Assembly (NCBI RefSeq): GCF_014649115.1
Contig: NZ_BMSK01000029.1
Location: 40,883 to 104,882, forward strand
Direction of reading: 5' to 3'
Origin: Streptomyces eurythermus
GTDB taxonomy: Bacteria; Actinomycetota; Actinomycetes; Streptomycetales; Streptomycetaceae
Length of the DNA: 64,000 bases
How positions within the stretch are numbered: position 1 is the stretch's first letter; every line of letters starts with the position of its first letter. This document shows positions 25,811 through 33,751 of the stretch, in pieces. The position numbers were made by a program, and so were the translations under genes. The notes under the pieces are model-generated. The model had not been told where the DNA came from, did not search any database, and saw nothing but the letters and a program-made list of their open reading frames with translations.

Positions 25811-26980
25811 GTGATCGCAGTTGAGCAGTGGACAGGCGAGGAGGCACTGCTGTTGCGATCAGTAATGCGTGCATCGGTGCGGGGGTTCGCCGATCGCCTC
25901 GGGATCAGCCCGCGAACGGTTTCCCACTGGCAGAGGAACAGAAGCAGCGTGTGCCGTCCGCAGATGGCACAGATCCTCGATACGGCGCTCAACCAGTGCA
26001 CCCCGGAGGAGCAGGAGGCGTTTCGTCTGCGTCTGGCTGCCCTTCGCGGCTCCGCAGTCGCGGCCTCGGGCGCCGATACTCCGCGGCCAGCGCCTTGCAC
26101 CGTTGTCTCCCACAAGTTCCTGCCGGCCTACGTGGGCGAGCAGATCGCCTCCCTGTACGCCGTCGGCGCTCCCGCGCCTTCCGGCCCGGGGGGCTTAGAG
26201 CGCCGGACGCTTCCGGCGGGACACCACTCGGCTCAGTCGTCGACGGTCCACGTCTACGGGTGCGGCGTCGCCGTAGTGCACCTAGAGGAGCATCATCGCG
26301 TCGAATCGCTGACCGATCTGGCGGTGTGGCGATACCGCACGTATCTGCAGGAACCCGCCTGGGCGGGCGAGCGGATCACGCAGCTCATGAAGCTCCACGC
26401 TGCCGAGGGAACGCCCAGTCGCGAGGTGCCTGCGCCGCAGTACGTGCTGTCGGTCTACGAACTCCGCGAACACTCCTGGACGAGCGCGGGTCTGGACACC
26501 GCCCTGCAGCTCTTGGCCACGCCCTCTGTCCTGGTCAATCGCCAGGACCCGGAGAACGTCGTCTCGCTGGGACCGGACGTCGAGGCCGCCAAGTTCCGCG
26601 AAAGCTGGGCTCACGCCGAGGCTGTCCCCTTCGGAGGCGGCGTCTCGAAGGGTGTCGCCGGATGGTCCGGGGTCTCCTACCACCCCCAGCCGGATGAGCG
26701 CGCCCTCACGACAAGTCAGATCGTCGCTCTGGAGCTGGATGTCCAGGCATTGTGGGCTCTCTCCTCCCACGTCCTGCACACCGTCGAGGACGGCCACGAC
26801 CCGGTGATGCCGCCCGAGTATGGCTGGCGTTTCCTACGGAGTGCGTACTACAGGCTCACAACCGCGCGTCCCACCGAGACGGCTCAGCACCGTGTGATGC
26901 GCGAAGCGATTTTGACCACGAGTGAACTCCCCGATCGGCTGCGCGCCGCTCAGGACGCCCTCCGAGACAGCAGGCCGTGA
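25811..26980 (+). CDS. XRE-type HTH regulator
   Basis: 389 residues, GTG start after AGAGGTG. An HTH at about residues 22-50 (VRGFADRLGISPRTVSHWQRN) is followed by a long C-terminal part of strands and helices of unknown fold. The hydrolase gene begins 5 bases after its stop and the oxidoreductase overlaps that, so all three form one operon. Two GTCGCAA repeats at about 25750-25765 lie in the upstream gap and may be its operator. The large C-terminal domain may sense a small molecule. Confidence 0.7.
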   Translation: MIAVEQWTGEEALLLRSVMRASVRGFADRLGISPRTVSHWQRNRSSVCRPQMAQILDTALNQCTPEEQEAFRLRLAALRGSAVAASGADTPRPAPCTVVSHKFLPAYVGEQIASLYAVGAPAPSGPGGLERRTLPAGHHSAQSSTVHVYGCGVAVVHLEEHHRVESLTDLAVWRYRTYLQEPAWAGERITQLMKLHAAEGTPSREVPAPQYVLSVYELREHSWTSAGLDTALQLLATPSVLVNRQDPENVVSLGPDVEAAKFRESWAHAEAVPFGGGVSKGVAGWSGVSYHPQPDERALTTSQIVALELDVQALWALSSHVLHTVEDGHDPVMPPEYGWRFLRSAYYRLTTARPTETAQHRVMREAILTTSELPDRLRAAQDALRDSRP

Positions 26981-26984
26981 TGGC

Positions 26985-27563
26985 ATGGGAAAGGTGGACG
27001 GGTTGAACCCGCGATCGACAGCGCTTCTGGTCATCGACGTACAGCAAGGCTTCGTCAACCAGCACAGCCGCGATGTTGTCCCAACGGTCATACGGCTGGT
27101 GGACGGCTGGCGAGCAGCCGGTGCTCCGGTGGTCTTCACCCGGTTTCACAATGCGCCGGGCTCGCCCTACGAAACGATTTCCGGCTGGAAGCGGCTGCGT
27201 ACCGCCGAGGAACAGGCGTTCGTGCAGGATCTGGCTCCCTTCATCAACGACTCGGCCCTGGTCATCGACAAAGCTCAGGCATCAGTCTTCACGCCCGAGG
27301 GATCGCAGCTCATCCAGGACGCCGGCTGGCGTGACCTGGTGCTGTGTGGCATCGACACCGACGCCTGCGTGTACGACTCCGCCACAGCTGCCTATCAACG
27401 GGGCTACCGGCCGTGGATCGTCACCGACGCGTGCGCCTCCAGCGGCGGCTCCCAGTACCACGAGGCCGCCCTGCTACTCGCGGCCCGGAACCTGGGCGCC
27501 GATCAGCTCGTCACCAGCGACATCGCTCTGTCTCGAATCAGCGGAACTGGGGAGTTCCAGTGA
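26985..27563 (+). CDS. Isochorismatase-family cysteine hydrolase
   Basis: 192 residues. The catalytic triad of the family is intact: D18 in LLVIDVQQGF, K96 in VIDKAQASVF and C128 in CGIDTDACVYDSA. The fold is alpha/beta throughout and the length is normal. Such enzymes hydrolyse amides, carbamoyl groups or isochorismate; the substrate is unknown here. It starts five bases after the XRE gene and its stop overlaps the GTG of the FAD protein. Confidence 0.85.
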   Translation: MGKVDGLNPRSTALLVIDVQQGFVNQHSRDVVPTVIRLVDGWRAAGAPVVFTRFHNAPGSPYETISGWKRLRTAEEQAFVQDLAPFINDSALVIDKAQASVFTPEGSQLIQDAGWRDLVLCGIDTDACVYDSATAAYQRGYRPWIVTDACASSGGSQYHEAALLLAARNLGADQLVTSDIALSRISGTGEFQ

Positions 27564-28471
27564 GTACACCTTCGCTCGACGCCGACGTCCTGGTAGTCGG
27601 GGCCGGCCCCGCTGGTGTGGCGGCCGCCCTCATGGCCAGCAGCCTCAACATGAAGGTGCTCGTCGTGGAGTCCGCCAGCGTCGGCGGCAAGCTCCAGACC
27701 ATCGGTGCACTGGAGAACGTCTCCGGCAACTGGACAACCGGCCCCCAGCTGGCCGAGGCCCTGACCACGGATCTGGCACGCCTTGAGGAGGCGGGTCGAT
27801 GCTCACTGGTCCGATCGCGCGCTGTCAGGGTCAAGGGGCACTCGGACCGAGCAGAAGTCCTCCTCGCGAACGCCCAGGTGCTCACCGCGCAGGCCGTCGT
27901 GGTCGGCACGGGCGTGGCGGCGATGACGCCTTCCGACACCGATTGGATCAGCGCCGCGCCATCGCTGTCCACGCCTCCGCTGTGGCGTGCGACGCCCGAG
28001 CAGATCGGGCCGCAGACGTACGTTCTTGGAGGTGACAGACCGCTGGGCACCTGGCTGCGGGCTCATCCTCAGTCCTCCGTCACACTCCATGTCCTCGCCC
28101 CGGCAACGGACGACTACAAACTGGCGGAGGTGTCAGGGGACGATCGAGTCCGGGTAGTTCCGGTTTCTCACGTCGCCATTTCACAGGCCCTTCATGGAAC
28201 CGACTTCATCGTGGAGGTCGAGAATCGCGGAGGTGAGCGCAGCACCTATGTCGCAACGGCCGTGCTGAGCAATCTCGGCAATCGGCCGGCGGCTCTTGAA
28301 GGGCTCGCGGTGGACCAGGACGGATACTGCCCTCCAGACATGCAGCACCCTCGGGTCTTCATCGCCGGGGATCTGCGGTCGGGTCGGTTCCAGCGCATCA
28401 CCACGGCACAGGGCTCAGGAGCCGAAGCAGCCCTGGCGTACTACTACTCCACCGCGCTTGAGCGGGTCTGA
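27560..28471 (+). CDS. FAD-dependent thioredoxin-reductase-like oxidoreductase
   Basis: 303 residues from a GTG overlapping the previous stop (GTGA). The N-terminal dinucleotide fold is VLVVGAGPAGVAAALMAS (about 9-26) and the FAD-binding end is VFIAGDLRSG...QRITTAQGSGAEAA. The layout is that of the thioredoxin reductase family, but no CxxC redox pair is present, so it is not a thioredoxin reductase. A flavin reductase or oxidase is more likely. It works beside the cysteine hydrolase; the pathway is unknown. Confidence 0.75.
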   Translation: MSTPSLDADVLVVGAGPAGVAAALMASSLNMKVLVVESASVGGKLQTIGALENVSGNWTTGPQLAEALTTDLARLEEAGRCSLVRSRAVRVKGHSDRAEVLLANAQVLTAQAVVVGTGVAAMTPSDTDWISAAPSLSTPPLWRATPEQIGPQTYVLGGDRPLGTWLRAHPQSSVTLHVLAPATDDYKLAEVSGDDRVRVVPVSHVAISQALHGTDFIVEVENRGGERSTYVATAVLSNLGNRPAALEGLAVDQDGYCPPDMQHPRVFIAGDLRSGRFQRITTAQGSGAEAALAYYYSTALERV

Positions 28472-28585
28472 ACCGGTGCAGGTCGCGACGATGGCGCCGC
28501 TGCAGGACCCGACACGTGGTCCTGAGGCGCATGCCGACTGCTCGTGGAACGGTAGAGTGATCCCGATCGTTGATCAAAAAGAAGA

Positions 28586-28627
28586 GTGGCCCCGTCGATC
28601 GCCCTTGAGCAAGGCGAGAGGGGCCAC
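28586..28627. terminator. Long two-part hairpin after the FAD gene
   Basis: GTGGCCCC (28586-28593) pairs with 28620-28627; inside, TCGCCCTT pairs with AAGGCGA around GAGC. It lies 115 bases after the oxidoreductase stop and probably terminates that operon. An A-rich run precedes it. Confidence 0.55.
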
Positions 28628-28700
28628 GTGGCCAACGGACCTTGTGATGGGGGTCCGGAAGCCTGCCGAGCACCCTTTTCGCGAGAAGGAAGGTGCCGAC

Positions 28701-28850
28701 GTGATCAGGGTACCCGTACCCGCCACTCGACACACCGCACCCCGCCGTGGGGTCAGCAGCCATGCCGGTTGCTGGTCCGTCGACGGGGCGTTCGTGTTGT
28801 CCGTGCACGTCCCGGTCCGCGCCTCTGGTGAGGGGGCCGGGATGACGTAG
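28701..28850 (+). CDS. Possible 49-residue protein
   Basis: A GTG at 28701 follows AAGGAAGG at good spacing and opens a 49-residue frame (VIRVPVPATRHTAPRRG...). It ends just before a hairpin at 28858-28891. The product has one Cys and a hydrophobic patch (GAFVLSVHVPV). Being a short frame bracketed by two hairpins is the main support; the family is unknown. Confidence 0.3.
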   Translation: MIRVPVPATRHTAPRRGVSSHAGCWSVDGAFVLSVHVPVRASGEGAGMT

Positions 28851-28857
28851 TCGTCGC

Positions 28858-28891
28858 GGGGCGGCGCCCGTACGGGTCTTCGTGCCGCCCC
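28858..28891. terminator. Hairpin, probable terminator
   Basis: GGGGCGGC (28858-28865) pairs with GCCGCCCC (28884-28891) across an 18-base loop containing CCCGTACGGG, which can pair with itself. It follows the short frame ending at 28850. Confidence 0.5.
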
Positions 28892-29434
28892 CGGGTCGCT
28901 CAGCTACTGGTGATTGGGAGTCACCTCGGCTCAGCGCCCATCTGCCACCGGAGAGCTTGGGAGGCCCTCCGAGGGTTCTGCCAACTGGTTGGGAGCCGGT
29001 TGAGCAGTTCAACATCCGTTCGATTCCACCCGAACGCGAAGCACCATCAGGGGCTTCGTCATGCCGTGAGGCGAGCCCCTCGACACAGGAGTCATTGTGC
29101 ATGACCATCCTGCGGGCCGCCAGCTTCGGCATGCCCGCACATACCTGCCATACCGCGCAGACCAGTCACATCGCCGTGTGACCGTGGCTGACATCACGTC
29201 GTGCGCGGGACCCGTGAGCCCGATCGATGCGGCTGAAAAGCACCGGCCCGGAGTGCGCCCGCTCGTGCTCGGTGCCGTCAGGCGTCGTGTTCCGCGTGAC
29301 GGGACCAGTTCCAAGATCTTTAGTCGCCTGGCGGGAGTGTGCGGGGCTTTCACCTCTGATCGGGGTCTGCCCACAGGCGCCTTGGTTCACGGTCGCTGGA
29401 TGACTGCGATCACGTTCTCTGTCTGGGCAGGCCG
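28892..29434. other. Non-coding region upstream of the rep-like gene
   Basis: About 540 bases with no convincing gene. Several inverted repeats are present: CGTTCG...CGAACG near 29030, CGAAGC...GCTTCG near 29038-29058, and AGGGGCT...AGCCCCT near 29051-29082. A short open frame at 29097-29438 ends in a GTGA overlap with the rep-like start but does not look like protein. The region may hold promoter and control signals for replication. Confidence 0.4.
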
Positions 29435-31867
29435 GTGAGTGCCGTGGCGGCGCCGGCCGCTGTCGGGTTCCGTGTGCCGGCTCCACGGCGCCGACGGACG
29501 CGTCGTGGGCCTGTTCCGGTCCAGGGTGTACCGGCGCCGAGGTGCGAGGCGGGGCATCCGCTGACGCTCGGGGACATTACTGGGGCGCGGCTGAGGAACG
29601 CCGTGTACGCGCTCCTGGAGATGCCTGGCCTGGACGGTGCGCTGGACACGGTGCGGCTGGCGGTGATCGTGCTGGCGTCGAGGACGCCGTCGGAGACCGG
29701 CGAGGTGGTGATCCGTACGGGTGAGCTGGGCCGGTGGATCGGTCTGTCGGCGTCGCGTACCGCAAGTTCGGTGGTGCCAGGTCTGCGCCGGTCCGGGCTG
29801 GTCGAGGTGGAGACGGAGCCGGGCGAGTTCGGTCAGGACGATGCGCTGCGGTGCCGGCTGCTGCCGATGTGGAAGGCCCGCGGCATGGTCGGGCACCCGC
29901 TCAACCTGAAGAAGAGCGAGCTGGCGACGCTGCTGCGGCTGATGGAGGCCGTGATGGCACCGGGCTGGGCGCACCGGGATGGCCGTGTGACTCCGGCCGG
30001 GCTACTCGGGGTGCGTACGGGGCGGGGTGCGGCGACGGACCGGCTGGCGCTGCTGCTGCTGGTGCTGGAGGCGCGGGAGACCGGTCGGGTGCGGTTGTGC
30101 GGTGGCCGGGTCGACAAGCGGTACGGGCGGCCGACGGCGACGTTGGCGCGGCTGCTGGGGTGCTCGATGTCGCGGGCGGAGCGGGCGCTGGCTCGTCTGG
30201 AAGACGCTGGGCTGGTGGAGCGTCCGCGGAAGCGGACCGCGTCCGGGTTGCAGCAGGAGTCGCGGCTGGTGGTCCCGGCGGTGGCGGCCGCGCACAGCAG
30301 CCCCCACGCTGACACCGGGAACGGGGACCGTCAGGCAGGCTCAGGTGGTTCTGATCGCTGTGTCGGAGAGCTCGCAGATACGGCAGGGCCTGATAAGGGT
30401 TCCCTGCCGTCGGCGAAGTCGCAGGTCAACGGCGTGAGTGGGCGTTGCGGTTCGGATGAGGGAGACCTCGCGAATACGGCAGACCTTCACACTGATCACC
30501 CTCACCTGGTTACTCCTGTCTCTTCCTCAGCTGTCTCCCGTGGTTTTTCCGGCGAAGGCCGTGGTGGGATCCGCCGTCGGCCGGAGCGCGCGTGCGTGCG
30601 CGAGCAGCGGACCGCCGAGGACGCGACTTCCGAGTCGGCCTTGCCCGTGGCGAAGGCTGGCCCGCTCCGCGGGGAAAAGCCCGGAGAGGTCCACGGAGGC
30701 AGAGCGAAGTCGGCGACGGCGGGCGTACGACCTCGGTGGCTGTTTGCCGTGGACGAGCGTCCAAGGCGGCGGCACCGGAGTGTGGCGGACCTGGATGACC
30801 TGCGCTTGCGGGTGGCACTGGCCCCGGCCGCGGAGCTGTGGGACCGGCTGAACCCCAGGCAGCAGGCCGTGGCCAGCCAGGCCGCGCTGCAGGCCCTGCA
30901 GGAGGTGGCTGAGATCGCCGATGACAGCACCGCGCCGCGGCTGCTGGCCGACCGCTTGACCGACCGGCTGGAGGAAGTCGGCGGGCAGGCCCTGGTACGC
31001 GATCCGATGGGCTGGCTCCTCGGACGCGGCCTGGTCCAGCGGCCGGCCTGCGCGGACCCGCGCTGCGACGACGGGATCCGCCTCGACACCCGCGCCGACT
31101 GTCCCACCTGCACCACCGTCATCGCCGACCGGCGCGCTCAGCGCGCCCGCCTGCGGGCCCTGGCCGACGAGCAACTCGCCGGCGCCGGTACAGCCCAGCG
31201 GCGCGCGCTCTACGAACAGCAGCTGCGCGAGCACGCACTCCGCGAAGCGGCGCGTGCCGAGGCGCGTCGCGCGCGGGAGGCCGTCGCGGTCCAGGCGCGG
31301 CGGGCGGGGGCGGCCCGCCGCCGTGCGCAGCAGGAGGCCGCTGCGCAGGCGCGCAGGTCTGCGCCCTGCGCGGAGTGCGGTCTGCCGGACGCGGCCGGAC
31401 TGTGCCCGCAATGCACCCACCGCCAGCGCATCCAGACCCTGCTGCACCAAGCGGTCGACCTTGCCGTCGCCGTCCGCGCGGATCTCGACGACCCCGACAA
31501 CGTCGCCCAGCTCACCGAACAGTGCGCAGCCGACACCAAGGCCCTGCTCGCCAAGGCCAGCCGGCACAACGACAGCCAGCCGGAGCTTCGGTCCCTCACC
31601 GAAAGGGAGGTGGCCGACCGCATCCTGGCCGAGCGCCGCACCAGCGCCCTGAGGCGGCTGCTGCGCAGCGAGGAAGCCGACGCGGAGGCGGAGACGGTGT
31701 ACGAGATGGTCCTGCGCCGCCACCCCACCGCTCACCGCGCTGCGGAGGAGGCGGCCGAGCAGGCCCGGCACCGCACCGCCCAGTACCTCCTGCAGCAACG
31801 GCTCGGCCAGCTCCGCGTACTGCGCATCCGTGCCGCGGCGGGACGACTACCACAGCGAACCGCCTGA
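29435..31867 (+). CDS. Rep-like DNA-binding protein (candidate plasmid initiator)
   Basis: 810 residues from GTG. Two winged-helix-like units: about 93-125 (TGELGRWIGLSASRTASSVVPGLRRSGLV) and 234-265 (TATLARLLGCSMSRAERALARLEDAGLV). A disordered linker follows (about 285-440), then a helical part with Cys pairs (CADPRC, CPTC, then CAECG and CPQC) and a long Arg/Ala/Glu helical tail. It heads a rightward run with a DciA-like loader and a DnaB-like helicase, the order expected of a linear-plasmid replication locus (compare rep1/rep2 of pSLA2-type plasmids, from memory). Its 3' end is copied at 36.5 kb and an N-terminal piece at 49.1 kb, showing that this family is shared among recombining plasmids. 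The initiator role is inferred from context. Confidence 0.6.
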   Translation: MSAVAAPAAVGFRVPAPRRRRTRRGPVPVQGVPAPRCEAGHPLTLGDITGARLRNAVYALLEMPGLDGALDTVRLAVIVLASRTPSETGEVVIRTGELGRWIGLSASRTASSVVPGLRRSGLVEVETEPGEFGQDDALRCRLLPMWKARGMVGHPLNLKKSELATLLRLMEAVMAPGWAHRDGRVTPAGLLGVRTGRGAATDRLALLLLVLEARETGRVRLCGGRVDKRYGRPTATLARLLGCSMSRAERALARLEDAGLVERPRKRTASGLQQESRLVVPAVAAAHSSPHADTGNGDRQAGSGGSDRCVGELADTAGPDKGSLPSAKSQVNGVSGRCGSDEGDLANTADLHTDHPHLVTPVSSSAVSRGFSGEGRGGIRRRPERACVREQRTAEDATSESALPVAKAGPLRGEKPGEVHGGRAKSATAGVRPRWLFAVDERPRRRHRSVADLDDLRLRVALAPAAELWDRLNPRQQAVASQAALQALQEVAEIADDSTAPRLLADRLTDRLEEVGGQALVRDPMGWLLGRGLVQRPACADPRCDDGIRLDTRADCPTCTTVIADRRAQRARLRALADEQLAGAGTAQRRALYEQQLREHALREAARAEARRAREAVAVQARRAGAARRRAQQEAAAQARRSAPCAECGLPDAAGLCPQCTHRQRIQTLLHQAVDLAVAVRADLDDPDNVAQLTEQCAADTKALLAKASRHNDSQPELRSLTEREVADRILAERRTSALRRLLRSEEADAEAETVYEMVLRRHPTAHRAAEEAAEQARHRTAQYLLQQRLGQLRVLRIRAAAGRLPQRTA
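30368..30482. repeat. Iteron-like repeats inside the rep-like gene
   Basis: GAGCTCGCAGATACGGCAGG (30368-30387) and GACCTCGCGAATACGGCAG (30464-30482) are direct repeats 96 bases apart; 30401-30425 holds a weaker inverted copy ending in CCCTGCCG. They lie in the part encoding the disordered linker, where GC content drops, followed by a T/C-rich stretch. Linear Streptomyces plasmids can carry origin iterons inside the rep gene, so this is a candidate origin. Confidence 0.4.
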
Positions 31868-31961
31868 ACACCGGCGGGCCTGTCAGCAGCCGCCGCTAAC
31901 CTGGCAGTTGACGTTCCGCGTGCCCGTCGATGGCCGACCTGACCACCCGGAGGCTGATCGA

Positions 31962-32408
31962 GTGTCTGTTCCCCCTCCGTACAGCCCCCAGGACGATCTC
32001 GTTCCCGCGTGGGGACGCAAGCTCACGGTGCCGTGCCCAGCGTGCACGTTGCCAACACACCGTCACCGGACGATGGACTACGACGGGGTCACCACCTACC
32101 GTTCCCAGGCCGGCCAGGATCCCGCCCGCGCGGTCGACGGTGAAGAGCCCGAGCACGAAGTGGCCTGGATCGCGCTGATGCCCGGGGACTACCCCGCCCG
32201 GCTCTTCGCCGACAGCGAGATCTACCACCTCGCCGGCGGGATCGCCTGGCCCGGCCCCCACCACCGCGATTACGGCACCGCCAAGGTCACCCACGACGCC
32301 TGCTGCCCGGGCCGGCACCGTACCCCGCCCGCCACCAGCCGGGGGGCCGATGAGCTGTGGAGGGCGATGCGCCTCAGGCTGGCCCGGGGACCACGGTCCC
32401 AGCCCTGA
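31962..32408 (+). CDS. Zinc-motif protein of the replication block
   Basis: 148 residues from a GTG with GGAGG eight bases upstream. CPACTLPTHRH near residue 25 and a later DACCPGRHR give a C-x2-C...C-C-x3-H set. The centre is acidic (DGEEPEHEVAWIALMPGDYPARLF). A diverged echo of its N-terminal region seems to follow the rep 3' copy near 37.1-37.25 kb. The family is not recognised. Confidence 0.6.
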   Translation: MSVPPPYSPQDDLVPAWGRKLTVPCPACTLPTHRHRTMDYDGVTTYRSQAGQDPARAVDGEEPEHEVAWIALMPGDYPARLFADSEIYHLAGGIAWPGPHHRDYGTAKVTHDACCPGRHRTPPATSRGADELWRAMRLRLARGPRSQP

Positions 32409-32488
32409 CACCCGTCCCCTGACCCCGTGCCCCCTTGGACGCTGCCCGCCGCTTGGGCACACCCGGTACCGAGACGAGGAAGACACCG

Positions 32489-33055
32489 GTGAACCACGCA
32501 CAACTCATCGCCCTTGGACGCTCCTTGCGGGTCGCCGGCGAACACGGCCAGCGCCTCACCGACAGTGAGACGGCCCCCGACACCGACGAGATCCGCCGCG
32601 ACCTCGAAAGGGCCCTGGACCTGCTGGACGAAGCGATCAGCAGCCCCAAGCCGGTCACCCGCTGCCCTGAGCACCCCGCCGGTCCTCTCGACCCGGAGGC
32701 CATCGACCTGTGCCTGCTGTGCGAGACCCGCCGCCGCACCGGACAGAAAACCACCCCACGACCGCGCTCCGCCGCACCCGATGACGAGCCGCCGGCGCGC
32801 GTGCAGTCCCGTCACCGGCTGCGGGCCCAGCAGCCCGAGCCCAGGAAGCGCTGGATCCCGGAGATGTGGAACGGACAGGCCTGGCAGGTGTGCGGCACCC
32901 CGCGGCGCAGCGAACAGGAAGCCGAGCAGTTCCTCGCCGACCTGAGCCGGGGCACGAACCCGGCACCGGCGTATCGGGTGGTGTACGCGTTCACCGACCA
33001 CAACGTCGTACGAGTCTGGGGCACACCTGCACCACGCCAGCAGGTCGACCTGTGA
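32489..33055 (+). CDS. Hypothetical protein upstream of the DciA-like gene
   Basis: 188 residues from a GTG preceded by GAGGAAG. An N-terminal helical region (to about 60) ends in HPAGPLDPEAIDLCLLCETRRR with a CxxLLC-type site. A basic middle leads to a beta-rich C-terminus (WIPEMWNGQAWQVCGTPRR...VYAFTDHNVVRVWG). The stop overlaps the DciA-like start, so it is translationally coupled to the replication genes. Function unknown. Confidence 0.6.
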   Translation: MNHAQLIALGRSLRVAGEHGQRLTDSETAPDTDEIRRDLERALDLLDEAISSPKPVTRCPEHPAGPLDPEAIDLCLLCETRRRTGQKTTPRPRSAAPDDEPPARVQSRHRLRAQQPEPRKRWIPEMWNGQAWQVCGTPRRSEQEAEQFLADLSRGTNPAPAYRVVYAFTDHNVVRVWGTPAPRQQVDL

Positions 33056-33588
33056 CGCCGCGCGCAGACCTGGCCCGGCAGAAGCTGAGGCAGGCCAAGG
33101 AAGACGCCCGCCTCCACCGCTTCACCGGGCGCTCCGCCTCTACCGGCACGAGGCAGCGGCGCGGGCGCACTCCGGCGGTGCCCCTTGGACAGGCGCTGCG
33201 TGAGATGTTCGCCCGGCGTGGCCTGCTCACCGAGGCGGAAACACAGATGATCACCCGCTGGCGGGCCATCGTCGGCCCCATCGCCACGCACGTGCACCTG
33301 GCCGGGTTCGACCCCGACACGGGCACCCTTACCCTGTGCGGGGCCTCCACCGCGTGGAACACCCAGGTGAAGCTCCTCGGCGACGCCCTCATCCGGAGAA
33401 TCAACGAGGAACTCGGATCTCAGGCCGTACGCCGGCTGCGCGTGGTGAAAAGGGACTCCCCCTTCTACGGGTTGCCGCCCGACAGCCCTCTCGGACCCCT
33501 GCAGCCCCGGACGGTCCGCGAACCAGACCCAGCCACCCAGGCCGCCTTGGACCGGCAGACGGCAGATATGCCCGGTGAGCGCACCTGA
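33052..33588 (+). CDS. DciA-like replicative helicase loader (DUF721)
   Basis: 178 residues from a GTG overlapping the previous stop (GTGA). The basic N-terminus is flexible; about 66-132 match the DciA KH-like domain: ITRWRAIVGPIATHVHLAGF, DTGTLTLCGASTAWNTQVKLLG and RINEELGSQAVRRLRVV. DciA is the ancestral bacterial loader of DnaB. The DnaB-like gene starts 163 bases after its stop, so the plasmid seems to carry a matched loader-helicase pair. Confidence 0.8.
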   Translation: MTPRADLARQKLRQAKEDARLHRFTGRSASTGTRQRRGRTPAVPLGQALREMFARRGLLTEAETQMITRWRAIVGPIATHVHLAGFDPDTGTLTLCGASTAWNTQVKLLGDALIRRINEELGSQAVRRLRVVKRDSPFYGLPPDSPLGPLQPRTVREPDPATQAALDRQTADMPGERT

Positions 33589-33751
33589 GCATCCTCTAGG
33601 CCGGCACCCGCTGATACGCAGCAAGCCGGCGTTGTCCCTCCGGACGACGGACCATCAGACCGACGGGCCCGGCTCGTTGTCGGCCGCCGCTACGCTGATC
33701 TCGTGCCCACGCGATAACGGCATACAGGGCTGGGGAGACAGGGGAACCGCG

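Noticed and set aside
29020..29060. tRNA-like GTTCGATTCC element upstream of the rep-like gene
   Set aside because: The bases around it cannot form a T-stem and no acceptor or anticodon arm is found; a simple hairpin explains it better.
29097..29438. 113-codon frame ending in a GTGA overlap with the rep-like start
   Set aside because: The overlap looks like coupling, but the sequence has no protein-like character and sits over several hairpins; kept as non-coding.
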